Source: an uncultured Peptococcaceae bacterium
GTDB taxonomy: Bacteria > Bacillota > Peptococcia > Peptococcales > Peptococcaceae
Direction of reading: 5' to 3'
Assembly (NCBI GenBank): GCA_949743265.1
Contig: CATJSX010000104.1
Location: 1-41,742 of the forward strand
DNA length: 41,742 nucleotides
The position numbers and the translations under genes are program-made. This document shows, one piece after another, positions 1 through 7,559 of this stretch (the stretch's first letter is position 1; every line of letters starts with the position of its first letter). The notes below the pieces were generated by a model that saw nothing but the letters and a program-made list of their open reading frames with translations, was not told where the DNA came from and ran no database searches.

Positions 1-477
1 CCGACAGCTATTGTTCCGCAGCCGTTTTTGCAAGAATACGTTTGGCAAAAAATAACGACGGATCAAGTTTGCATTATTGTTAATCAGCGTTCGCCGCTGG
101 CTCAGTATGAAAGGGTGACTTATAATCGATTGCGAGGTAGTCGCTTTGTCATTTATGCTCATAATAGTTTGAAAGATGGCTTTTGGAGCAAGATTTTGCA
201 TCAATTTATCAAAGAAATAGAAACGTTGTTTATCGCCAGCAATGGCTATGTATTTTATGATAAGATTGTCGAAGAAGGGTATGTGGGCTTGGGCTGTAAA
301 ATTGCTTCTCCTCGCTCGGATACACTGCAAAATGAAAAAATTCGCCAGCAAATTGCCATGATTCCTATCAAAAATAATGGCGTCATTGACAATTGCTTGG
401 TTTATAATAAAGCGGAATCTTCACCAACAGTAAGCTGTTTTTGCAATTTTTTGCAGGAATACTTGACTACATGCTGA
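1..477 (+). CDS. LysR-type transcriptional regulator, C-terminal part (5' end outside window)
   Basis: The reading frame is open from base 1 to a TGA at 475-477, so this is the 3' end of a longer gene. About 158 residues are visible. They resemble the effector-binding domain of LysR-type regulators: a strand near VCIIVNQRSPLAQ, then a segment ending in FVIYAHNS, and a distal strand near IAMIPI. The N-terminal winged helix-turn-helix would lie upstream of the window. LysR proteins bind DNA and respond to a small ligand; neither the ligand nor the targets can be read here. A TTG at 28 could serve as a start but would remove the DNA-binding domain, so a partial gene is the better reading. Assignment rests on overall pattern and is moderate. 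Confidence 0.6.
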   Translation, partial: PTAIVPQPFLQEYVWQKITTDQVCIIVNQRSPLAQYERVTYNRLRGSRFVIYAHNSLKDGFWSKILHQFIKEIETLFIASNGYVFYDKIVEEGYVGLGCKIASPRSDTLQNEKIRQQIAMIPIKNNGVIDNCLVYNKAESSPTVSCFCNFLQEYLTTC

Positions 478-597
478 GTTTACTCGTCGATTTGGTGTAG
501 TCTTGTTAACCATATACATATACGTTAAGCGGGGCAATCTTTTGGCGCAGTTTGGGAGCGGATAAAATATCTGAGCAAAGCGTTTGAACAATAGATG

Positions 598-655
598 GGG
601 GAATATTGGCTCGTGTCAATAAAGCGACCGTTAAGAAAGAGCGAAAATATTCCCC
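598..655. repeat. 10-bp perfect inverted repeat, 38-bp spacer
   Basis: GGGGAATATT at 598-607 is repeated as AATATTCCCC at 646-655. It lies between the 3' ends of two converging genes. No T-run follows on either strand, so it is not a classic intrinsic terminator. It may be a weak terminator or a protein-binding dyad. The rest of 478-702 shows nothing else. Confidence 0.45.
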
Positions 656-702
656 AGACAATGGTGTTTAATTATTGATAACGTGTGGCTTTCGTTTCGG
701 TT

Positions 703-2115
703 TTATTTTTTGATGGTGGCAAAATGTTCTTTGGTTAGTTTAATGACCACGCCGCTTAAGCCTAAAATCCCAATTAAGTTGGGAATGGCCATCATGCCGT
801 TCATGGTATCGGAAATATCCCAAATCAGCGTCAAACTGCCTTTTGAGCCAATAATAACGACCAGTACATAAATCATGCGATAAATTAAAATAGCTGTTTT
901 GCTATTGGGAAAGAGATACTCAATAGATTTTTCGCCGTAATAAGCCCAACCGAATATGGTGGAAGTAGCGAAAAGAACTGTAGCAATGGTAACGCCTATA
1001 CCGCCAATGAAAGGCAAGGATTGATTAAAAGCGGCGATGCTTAATTCTGCACCTTCCAGTGTGGTGCCTTGCCATAAGCCACTGGTCAAAATAACTAGTG
1101 CTGAGAGTGTACAAATAACAATACTGGTGAAAAATACTTCAAACATTCCCCATAATCCTTGTTCTACAGGATCTTTGGTATTAGAGGCAGCGTGAGCAAT
1201 AGGCGCACTACCCAAGCCGGCTTCATTGGAAAAGACGCCGCGGGCGAAACCATAACGCATAGCCAACATAATACCATAGCCTAATGTGCCGCCGGCAGCT
1301 GCTTGAAAGTTGAAGGCTTCACGGAAAATCAACGCCAGTGCATTCGGTACGGCTCGATAGTTAGCGATAAGCGTAATAACGGCGCAAGTAACATAAAATA
1401 CAGCCATAAAAGGCACGATTTTTTCATTCACCACCACGATACGGCGAATACCGCCTAAAATAACCGCGCCAACGACAATCATTAAAATAATTCCTGTTAC
1501 CGTGCGGTTGACATGAAACGTAGTGTCCAAAGCGGTAGCGATGGAATGGGCTTGTGTCATATTACCGATGCCAAAGCAGGCGATGGCCGTTAAAAAAGAA
1601 AAAATAACAGCCAGCCATTTGGCATGAAGACCATATTCTAAATAATACATTGGTCCGCCAATATTTTGACCAGCTTCGTTCTGACGTCTAAAATGCACAG
1701 CCAATATGATTTCTGCATATTTGGTCACCATGCCGACCAAGGCACTGATCCACATCCAAAAAATAGCGCCCGGACCGCCGGAAACAATGGCAGTGGCGAT
1801 ACCAGTGATACTGCCGGTACCGACTGTACTTGCCATAGCGGTAGCGACAGCTTGAAAAGGCGTGACTTCGTTGGCATTATTGGTTGCGGTTTGTTTTTTC
1901 AATAACGTGCCTACGGTTCTTTTCATTACATAAGCAAATTGTCGAAACTGCGGAAAACCTAATCGCAGACTTAAATAGACGCCTGTTCCAATCAAAAGAA
2001 CCAGCATGATTGGCCCCCAAATGAAATCGTTTATTACTTGATTGACAACGCTTAATTGTTTTAAAAAGGCTTCTATAGTTTGCTCAACAATATTCGGCTT
2101 TAAAAAATTTTCCAT
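703..2115 (-). CDS. AGCS family sodium:alanine/glycine symporter
   Basis: A 470-residue, strongly hydrophobic integral membrane protein. It carries the hallmarks of the alanine/glycine:cation symporter family: PGAIFWMW at about residues 115-122, GGPMYYLE at about 153-160, and the block GVFSNEAGLGSAPIAHAA at about 293-310. Family members import alanine or glycine with Na+ across the cytoplasmic membrane; substrate preference cannot be read from sequence alone. The length is typical and no truncation is seen. The ATG is preceded on the minus strand by GGAGGG at a good distance. It is a single-gene unit. The next minus-strand gene upstream ends after a short gap, so co-transcription with it is possible. 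Confidence 0.9.
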   Translation of the reverse strand: MENFLKPNIVEQTIEAFLKQLSVVNQVINDFIWGPIMLVLLIGTGVYLSLRLGFPQFRQFAYVMKRTVGTLLKKQTATNNANEVTPFQAVATAMASTVGTGSITGIATAIVSGGPGAIFWMWISALVGMVTKYAEIILAVHFRRQNEAGQNIGGPMYYLEYGLHAKWLAVIFSFLTAIACFGIGNMTQAHSIATALDTTFHVNRTVTGIILMIVVGAVILGGIRRIVVVNEKIVPFMAVFYVTCAVITLIANYRAVPNALALIFREAFNFQAAAGGTLGYGIMLAMRYGFARGVFSNEAGLGSAPIAHAASNTKDPVEQGLWGMFEVFFTSIVICTLSALVILTSGLWQGTTLEGAELSIAAFNQSLPFIGGIGVTIATVLFATSTIFGWAYYGEKSIEYLFPNSKTAILIYRMIYVLVVIIGSKGSLTLIWDISDTMNGMMAIPNLIGILGLSGVVIKLTKEHFATIKK

Positions 2116-2154
2116 TTAGGTTATTCCCTCCGTTAACAGCTTGTTGGTTGCTTG

Positions 2155-3219
2155 TTATTTTTTTGAAATCTTTTGGTGCTGGATTGATTGTCGCCGCTTT
2201 TCCAATTTAAGATCAACGCCGAAAATATCCATAAAAAACATAAAGATAGGTACGCCAATCAAAAGTCCCCAAACGCCTAAATAATGTTCGCCAACCAGCA
2301 GAATAATGAAAACAAAACATACTGGCAGATGCGTTTTGTTGCTCATCAGTTTTGGGTTTAAAATATACGCTTCCAATGAATGGATGATTACGATCATGAT
2401 GATGACGCCAATGACTTTGCTGATACCGCCAAAGTTAAAGCCAATAATAGTTAGCGGTATTAACGAAATAATGACGCCTGCTACTGGAATCAACCCTAAG
2501 AAGAAAATCATAAAACCTAATCCCACGATTTGCGGAAAGCCCATCAGAGAAAGTAATATGACTGACGCTATGGCGTTGATAAAGGCGATAGTGACTTGCA
2601 CTTTCATAACTTCGCCAAAGGTTTTAACAAAACTGGAGCCGAAATACATGAAATATTCATAGATGAAAGCAATTTTGCTTTGTGCCATCTTTTCACCGAA
2701 AGATTTAATTTCGCCTTTTTCCAAAAGCAATAACAGACTCAACAAAAGCGATACCAAGAAATTAACGCCAAATCCACCGATTTTTGTCGCTTCTGTTGCT
2801 AATAATACGCCGGCTTCGGTAAAATATTTGTTGAAATCAAGACTTTGCAGTAAGCCATTGATCTGCGGACCCAAACTATCTGCCAAAACGTAAAAATCAA
2901 AGTTGACCAGCATACGACATAAATCGGTGACCTGCGTGATGACAGTCGGCGCAAAAGCAGAGCCGACTAGCGCTACTAAAAGCACTACTAAAATATACAT
3001 GACGACGATCATTATGCCTTCCGGCAATTGACATTTTAGCCATCGTTCGCTTTTTTGTTGAATCAAACGTAACAAATGGTAAAAAATAAATGTCAGAATG
3101 AACGTCATCAGCGCGATATTTAACATATACCAAAAAGTGACTAAAATAACCGCCATGACCAATAGAGAGATGAGTTTTGCTTTGGTATCCTGTTGAGAAG
3201 GCTCATTCATTTTTTCCAT
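2155..3219 (-). CDS. AI-2E family transporter (PerM/YtvI-like membrane protein)
   Basis: A 354-residue protein with about seven to eight hydrophobic segments. An early helical pair is followed by a polar amphipathic stretch at about residues 90-135, then a C-terminal cluster of membrane helices. The C-terminal block around NPKLMSNKTHLP and GVWGLLIGVPIFMF is characteristic of the AI-2E/UPF0118 family. Members include proposed autoinducer-2 exporters, sporulation protein YtvI and Na+/H+ antiporters, so the substrate is uncertain. The start is supported by GGAGG seven bases upstream of the ATG. A 15-bp inverted repeat lies just 5' of the ribosome binding site. The basic C-terminus is unremarkable. 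Confidence 0.85.
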   Translation of the reverse strand: MEKMNEPSQQDTKAKLISLLVMAVILVTFWYMLNIALMTFILTFIFYHLLRLIQQKSERWLKCQLPEGIMIVVMYILVVLLVALVGSAFAPTVITQVTDLCRMLVNFDFYVLADSLGPQINGLLQSLDFNKYFTEAGVLLATEATKIGGFGVNFLVSLLLSLLLLLEKGEIKSFGEKMAQSKIAFIYEYFMYFGSSFVKTFGEVMKVQVTIAFINAIASVILLSLMGFPQIVGLGFMIFFLGLIPVAGVIISLIPLTIIGFNFGGISKVIGVIIMIVIIHSLEAYILNPKLMSNKTHLPVCFVFIILLVGEHYLGVWGLLIGVPIFMFFMDIFGVDLKLEKRRQSIQHQKISKK

Positions 3220-3240
3220 AGCTTGTCCTCCGTTATCCGT

Positions 3241-3290
3241 TTATCCTGAAACAAATCGTCCCAATATAACGGCGGTTTGTTTCAGGATAA
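3241..3290 (-). promoter_or_regulatory. 15-bp perfect inverted repeat in the leader of the AI-2E gene
   Basis: TTATCCTGAAACAAA at 3241-3255 is perfectly complementary to 3276-3290, with a 20-nt loop. In minus-strand RNA it forms a stem ending about ten bases before the GGAGG of the AI-2E gene. No T-run follows in that direction, so it looks less like a terminator for the upstream small gene than like a leader hairpin or operator. The loop contains CGTCCCAATATAACG, which resembles motifs at 4561, 9846 and 20356. Confidence 0.5.
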
Positions 3291-3333
3291 ATGATGATTT
3301 TTTTCTTCATTTTAGGCTACTTTGCTTTAATAG

Positions 3334-3702
3334 TCAATTATGATGCTGTTTTTGCGCTTCTTCTGTTGCTAATAATTCAGTAAATTCACTGCCGTCTAAG
3401 TCAGTAAAAGTTGTTTTAAGCGTGCGACCAGAACGTTCGATTTGGGTATAAACTACCGTTCCTGTATGGTTTTCATCGCGAGGTCTGCGCCGATCAACCA
3501 GTGTGCCATAAATGGTTAACGCTTTGGTCATATTATCTTGTTCTTTAAATTCATAAAATACAGCTTCGCCGTTCTCTTCTTCGCTGAGTAAAATCTGAAC
3601 GGCAACTAATACTTGATCGCCAGTGGAGGGCACAACGAAATAAGCATAGCCCAGCGCTATCAATAACAGAGTAACTAAAAAAATTATGGAAAATTTTCGC
3701 AT
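3334..3702 (-). CDS. small membrane-anchored protein of unknown function
   Basis: A 122-residue product beginning MRKFS. Residues 5-24 form one hydrophobic segment (signal anchor or uncleaved signal). The remaining roughly 95 residues are polar, probably extracytoplasmic and beta-rich. There is no lipobox cysteine. The ATG at 3702 is chosen over one at 3726 because AAGGAGG sits eight bases upstream of it. I do not recognise a family. A stretch resembling a small regulatory or substrate-binding fold (FYEFKEQDNMTKALTIYG) gives no firm clue. It lies upstream of the AI-2E gene on the same strand with a 114-bp gap, so a functional link is only possible. Confidence 0.65.
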   Translation of the reverse strand: MRKFSIIFLVTLLLIALGYAYFVVPSTGDQVLVAVQILLSEEENGEAVFYEFKEQDNMTKALTIYGTLVDRRRPRDENHTGTVVYTQIERSGRTLKTTFTDLDGSEFTELLATEEAQKQHHN

Positions 3703-3847
3703 GAAAAAAACCTCCTTTTTATTCATTATAGCATATTTTATTTAAGATAACAGTGCTTTGTTTCAATATACCGTCTATTCGGGAAAATTTTGTTCCTTTT
3801 TAAACGGGTATTGCGCAAAATGGTTCGTTAAAATAGTTAAAGCTAAA

Positions 3848-3880
3848 GCGTGGAACTGTCTTTATAACACAGTTCCACGC
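3848..3880 (-). terminator. hairpin terminator after the 3903-4349 gene
   Basis: A 12-bp perfect stem (GCGTGGAACTGT with its complement) and a 9-nt loop lie just past the stop codon of the minus-strand gene. The following minus-strand sequence is U-rich but interrupted, so efficiency is uncertain. Confidence 0.65.
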
Positions 3881-3902
3881 TGCTAGACGGGGAGTTTTGA
3901 GT

Positions 3903-4349
3903 TTATCTGCTATAGTCTGCTTTCAATGGGGCGATAACTTCTGGATTTTGTTTAACCCAAGCCATAGCACAGCTGCATAGAACCGTGAGCAATCGGTCAT
4001 CAATGCAGCCATTATTGCCGTTTTCTTTTAAAAGCTGAATCAGAACTTCTGCGACTTTTAAATCTTTTTCGTTAAAGCCATTGCCTAATTGAAGATATTT
4101 CAAAAAGGCGTCCAGCATTTTCAGAAAATCTTCATCCCAATTGATACAGCCGTTATCTAAAAACTCATGTTGTACCCTGCCCGCGATTCGGATAATTTCC
4201 CCTTGTGCTGTTTGCGCTTTTCCATAAGGTGGAATAAGATATTCCCAAAGCGCCTGAAATATTTCATCTTCATTTCCCTCGGGGACATTGATGGGCGAAA
4301 TGCCATCATGAATGGATTTTTCTTCGGATTTTGCATTATTTTCAGCCAT
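3903..4349 (-). CDS. conserved-looking hypothetical cytoplasmic protein
   Basis: A 148-residue acidic protein without a signal peptide or membrane segment. The first 30 residues are polar and probably disordered; the rest is predicted helical, with repeated hydrophobic spacing (FLKMLDAFLKYLQ, VAEVLIQLLKE, LLTVLCSCAMAWV). I do not recognise the family. A GAGAGGA motif lies upstream of the ATG, and the gene has its own terminator, which supports it being real. It is monocistronic. Any function would be a guess; a small helical scaffold or regulatory protein is one possibility. Confidence 0.6.
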   Translation of the reverse strand: MAENNAKSEEKSIHDGISPINVPEGNEDEIFQALWEYLIPPYGKAQTAQGEIIRIAGRVQHEFLDNGCINWDEDFLKMLDAFLKYLQLGNGFNEKDLKVAEVLIQLLKENGNNGCIDDRLLTVLCSCAMAWVKQNPEVIAPLKADYSR

Positions 4350-4560
4350 TGCAATTCCTCTCCCAAATGTCAGTTTACCGTTTTGATTATAGCACTGGCA
4401 TTGATAGGATTCAATCGCTTTTCGTGAAATTGCCGAAGTTTTCAGCTAACAACATATTTTGAAATAAGGGACAAAATTTTTTGCACTGGTTTGTAAAATT
4501 ATTTAGTTTTCACCGTTAAATGAAAAAATTTTTCCAAAGAATCTTTATCACAGCAGGTAA

Positions 4561-4579
4561 TATATTGTCCGATATATGC
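4561..4579. repeat. 19-bp dyad motif, copy A
   Basis: TATATTGTCCGATATATGC lies in the 389-bp AT-rich intergenic gap 4350-4738. It matches the sequence at 20356-20374 at 18 of 19 positions. The core TATATTG-TC-CRATATA is nearly symmetric, as expected of a site bound by a dimeric regulator. Apart from this and the promoter at 4689, the gap shows nothing I recognise. Confidence 0.5.
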
Positions 4580-4688
4580 TTTTGCGTAAAATAGTTCATA
4601 ATATAAGAATAGCGATCTTATTTTTGTTGCTTAGCGAATTCATAAGGTGAAAAATAATTAAGGAATAGTGAAATATTGTTTAAAAAGA

Positions 4689-4717
4689 TTGGTTGGGTTT
4701 CTAATATATGTTATAAT
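4689..4717 (+). promoter_or_regulatory. sigma-A type promoter for the 4739 gene
   Basis: TTGGTT (4689-4694), a 17-bp spacer and TATAAT (4712-4717), placed about 20 bp before the start codon and overlapping little else. Confidence 0.6.
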
Positions 4718-4738
4718 AAAATCTAAGGAGTGATTATC

Positions 4739-5110
4739 GTGAAGAAAGAGGCGAATAAAAGCAAAAATGTTGGCACAATAGCATTTTTGACCACAGCGTT
4801 GGCGGGCAGAGTACTTTGGGCAAAACGAGGGTTGCTTAAGGGAATCGTGCGGCTAAAGTGCCAGAAGAAAAAATTTGTTAAAATTAAAGAAAAACCAGCG
4901 ACTTTTTTGACTAAAGCGGATGAAAACAGCAAGGAAGAATTGTTTTGCTATTTGACTGAAAATAGTGCTTGGCGTTTGGTGGATCATATTGCTAATGGAT
5001 ATTTTTGGCTTAATGAGCGGGAAGAAGTTTTACTTTTGACACAAAATACCGTGATGATGAAAAAGTACTGGAGTTGGCAGGCTTCCCGATCTTTTGAGGA
5101 CAAATTATGA
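4739..5110 (+). CDS. hypothetical small basic protein
   Basis: A 123-residue product with a lysine-rich N-terminus, one short moderately hydrophobic stretch near residues 12-25 (GTIAFLTTALAGRVLW), a very basic segment at about 35-55, and a C-terminal part with WRLVDHIANGYFWL. I do not recognise a family. The GTG at 4739 is preferred over the in-frame GTG at 4730 because AAGGAG lies eight bases before it and overlaps the earlier codon. A clear promoter and a downstream hairpin argue that it is expressed. The localisation is uncertain: the hydrophobic patch is short for a membrane helix. Confidence 0.55.
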   Translation: MKKEANKSKNVGTIAFLTTALAGRVLWAKRGLLKGIVRLKCQKKKFVKIKEKPATFLTKADENSKEELFCYLTENSAWRLVDHIANGYFWLNEREEVLLLTQNTVMMKKYWSWQASRSFEDKL

Positions 5111-5123
5111 AAAATAACTGGAA

Positions 5124-5180
5124 AAAGATGCCCGAAAGGATAAACACGCAAAAAACGTGTTGATTGTTTTGGGCATCTTT
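5124..5180 (+). terminator. compound hairpin after the 4739 gene
   Basis: AAAGATGCCC (5124-5133) pairs with GGGCATCTTT (5171-5180), and an inner stem AACACG/CGTGTT lies at 5143-5161. The T-run is short and within the stem, so this may be a weak or non-canonical terminator. Confidence 0.45.
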
Positions 5181-5269
5181 GGTGATGAAATTAAATAATA
5201 CGAAAAGAAATTTTTCACAATATTTTATGAAGATACTTTTTGGCCGCTATTTGGCGATGTTACAATATC

Positions 5270-5298
5270 TTGCTATTAACAGCAAAATATAGTATACT
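5270..5298 (+). promoter_or_regulatory. sigma-A type promoter for prfA-prmC
   Basis: TTGCTA (5270-5275), 17-bp spacer, TATACT (5293-5298), about 43 bp ahead of the prfA start. Confidence 0.6.
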
Positions 5299-5340
5299 AA
5301 AGAATCAATGAGGTTGTTAAAATAAAAGGAGCCGAAATAA

Positions 5341-6408
5341 ATGATTGATAAATTAGAGAATTTAGAGGAAAAGTATGAAGAACTTAACAAATTGATGACT
5401 GATCCTGCGGTGCTGAATAATCCTCAAGAATTGCAGAAATATGCTAAGCAGCAGTCGGAATTAGAGGATATAGTGATTGTTTTTCGCCAATATAAAAAGA
5501 TCGTTGCCGAATTAGAAGATTCTAAAGCTATGCTGGAAGAAAAACTTGATGAGGATATGGAGGAAATGGTCAAAGCAGAAATTCACGATTTGACGGAACA
5601 AAAAATAAAGCTGGAAGAACAGCTGACTGTATTACTCTTGCCTAAGGATCCCAACGACAATAAAAACGTTATTATGGAAATTCGCGCCGGTACGGGAGGC
5701 GACGAAGCGGGTTTATTTGCGGCCGATCTGTATCGCATGTATACTCGCTATGCTGAAATGCAAGGTTGGAAAACAGAGTTGATGAATTCGAATTATACCG
5801 ATGTTGGCGGATTCAAAGAAGTCACATTTATGATCGAAGGAAAAGGCGCTTACAGTCGTTTAAAATTTGAAGGCGGTGTTCATCGAGTTCAACGGGTGCC
5901 CGCAACGGAAGCCAGTGGACGGATTCATACGTCCGCAGCAACAGTGGCTGTTTTGCCAGAAGCAGAAGAAGTCGAAGTTGAAATCAATATGAATGATTTG
6001 CGTATAGACGTATTTTGTTCCAGCGGTCCCGGCGGGCAATCAGTCAATACAACACAGTCGGCAGTACGTGTAACACATTTGCCTACTGGATTGGTTGTTT
6101 CTTGTCAAGATGAAAAATCTCAGCAGATGAATAAAGAAAAAGCCATTAAAGTGCTTCGTTCTCGTTTGCTGGAAAAATATCAAAATGAACAACATGGCGA
6201 GTTGGACGCGCAACGCAAAGGTATGATTGGCAGTGGCGATCGCAGTGAGCGTATTAGAACGTATAATTATCCTCAAGGACGTGTCAGTGATCATCGCATC
6301 AATTTGACGCTGCATAAATTGGATCAAATTATGGATGGCAATCTTGACGAATTGATTGAGGCGTTGGTCATGACTCATCAAGCGGAAAAATTAAAAGCGA
6401 TGGCGTAA
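5341..6408 (+). CDS. prfA: peptide chain release factor 1
   Basis: RF1 recognises UAA and UAG stop codons in the ribosomal A site and triggers hydrolysis of peptidyl-tRNA. The 355-residue protein has an N-terminal coiled domain (about 1-110), the stop-codon reading tripeptide PAT at residues 187-189, which identifies RF1 rather than RF2, and the catalytic GGQ at 231-233 within [10 protein letters not shown]. The GGQ glutamine is the target of the methyltransferase encoded immediately downstream. The ATG is preceded by AAGGAG. The length is normal and no programmed frameshift is present, as expected for RF1. The next gene begins five bases after the stop codon, which indicates an operon. Confidence 0.97.
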   Translation: MIDKLENLEEKYEELNKLMTDPAVLNNPQELQKYAKQQSELEDIVIVFRQYKKIVAELEDSKAMLEEKLDEDMEEMVKAEIHDLTEQKIKLEEQLTVLLLPKDPNDNKNVIMEIRAGTGGDEAGLFAADLYRMYTRYAEMQGWKTELMNSNYTDVGGFKEVTFMIEGKGAYSRLKFEGGVHRVQRVPATEASGRIHTSAATVAVLPEAEEVEVEINMNDLRIDVFCSSGPGGQSVNTTQSAVRVTHLPTGLVVSCQDEKSQQMNKEKAIKVLRSRLLEKYQNEQHGELDAQRKGMIGSGDRSERIRTYNYPQGRVSDHRINLTLHKLDQIMDGNLDELIEALVMTHQAEKLKAMA

Positions 6409-6413
6409 CAGTT

Positions 6414-7259
6414 ATGAGTACTGGCAAAGAATTACTTCAAGAGGCTATTGAAAGATTGGGCAGTGTCAAGAGGCTAGAGGCGGAAATGCTTCTAGCCTCT
6501 GTTTTAGGCTATGATCGCGCTCATTTATTAGCGCATGACCGTGAAGAACTGACTAATGAACAGAGCGGCTTATTTCATCAATTGCTTCAACGGCGAGTTG
6601 ACGATGAACCTTTGCAGTATATTTTGGGAGAAACTAATTTTATGGGGATGACGTTTTTGGTTAATCCTCATGTACTGATTCCTCGTTTTGATACCGAAAT
6701 TTTAGTAGAACAATCATTACAGCTGCTGCAACATATGCCTCTGCCTAAGCGTATCGCTGATATTTGTACTGGCAGTGGTGCCATTGCTATTAGTTTAGCG
6801 AAATATGGAGAGGCGCTGGAAGTTTGGGCTAGTGATTTGTCCTTTCAAGCCTTAGCAGTTGCTCAAGAGAATAATAAACGCATGGAGACAGCAGTGCGTT
6901 TTAGACAAGGTAATCTTTTTGAGCCATTTGCGGCGGAAGGATTGACGCGTTATTTTTCTTTGATTACCAGCAATCCGCCTTATGTTACTTCTCAAGAGAT
7001 GGCAACGCTTGCTCCGGAAGTGCTCAAAGAGCCCAAGATGGCGCTTTGGGGTGGTGATGACGGTTTGTTTTTTTATCGTCAGCTCATTCCTCAAGCCAAG
7101 CAATTTTTACAAACTGGCGGCGCTTTGGCAGTAGAAATTGGTTATCAGCAAGGTGAAGCGGTAAAAGAACTATTTCTGCGCGAGATGTATCAGCAAGTGA
7201 CCATTGTTAAAGATTGGCAAGGATGCGATCGTGTTGTTTTTGGTTATTGGAATGAATAG
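6414..7259 (+). CDS. prmC: release factor glutamine methyltransferase
   Basis: The protein methylates the glutamine of the GGQ motif of RF1 and RF2 using S-adenosylmethionine. In its 281 residues I see an N-terminal helical domain (about 1-80), the SAM-binding glycine-rich motif CTGSGAIAISLA (118-129), and the catalytic NPPY at 187-190. Adjacent VLIPRFDTE (about 87-95) is the usual family signature before the SAM site. It is translationally close to prfA and almost certainly co-transcribed. A terminator follows at 7270, so the operon appears to contain only these two genes. Confidence 0.95.
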   Translation: MSTGKELLQEAIERLGSVKRLEAEMLLASVLGYDRAHLLAHDREELTNEQSGLFHQLLQRRVDDEPLQYILGETNFMGMTFLVNPHVLIPRFDTEILVEQSLQLLQHMPLPKRIADICTGSGAIAISLAKYGEALEVWASDLSFQALAVAQENNKRMETAVRFRQGNLFEPFAAEGLTRYFSLITSNPPYVTSQEMATLAPEVLKEPKMALWGGDDGLFFYRQLIPQAKQFLQTGGALAVEIGYQQGEAVKELFLREMYQQVTIVKDWQGCDRVVFGYWNE

Positions 7260-7269
7260 TTGATTTAAA

Positions 7270-7318
7270 AGGTTGTTGCAAAAGGAGCAAAATCCTAAAA
7301 GCAGCAGCCTATTTTTTT
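7270..7318 (+). terminator. intrinsic terminator of prfA-prmC
   Basis: AGGTTGTTGC (7270-7279) pairs with GCAGCAGCCT (7301-7310) through ten pairs, two of them G-U. An inner AGGA/TCCT pairing is possible. A run of T residues follows. The remaining 240 bp up to spoIVA contain no recognisable gene. Confidence 0.8.
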
Positions 7319-7485
7319 ATGCAACGAATTGGTCAGCGATTTTAGAAATTATTGCTGAGAATCATTAGCTTGTATGGTTTTAGATTTCTAACAATAAAGA
7401 TGGTGAAGAAGGCGAAGGTCAAATTTTACACCAATGTTTGGTTTATCGCTGTTCTAAAGCAACAGCGACAGCCATATAAATTACT

Positions 7486-7514
7486 GTCAAGGCGTAGAAG
7501 ATAAATGGTACAAA
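7486..7514 (+). promoter_or_regulatory. possible sigma-E-like promoter for spoIVA
   Basis: GTCAAGGC followed about 13 bp later by GGTACAAA partly resembles the mother-cell sigma-E pattern (-35 near KMATATT, -10 near CATACAAT). The match is weak. It is offered because spoIVA is a known sigma-E regulon member in Bacillus and no good sigma-A promoter is visible. Confidence 0.2.
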
Positions 7515-7559
7515 CTTGGTTTACGCCAAATCAACAGACTGCCGATCAAGGAGGAGTTA

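Noticed and set aside
598-655. Intrinsic terminator between the LysR and symporter genes
   Set aside because: The stem is perfect, but the 38-nt spacer is long and no T-run follows on either strand. It is kept only as an inverted repeat.
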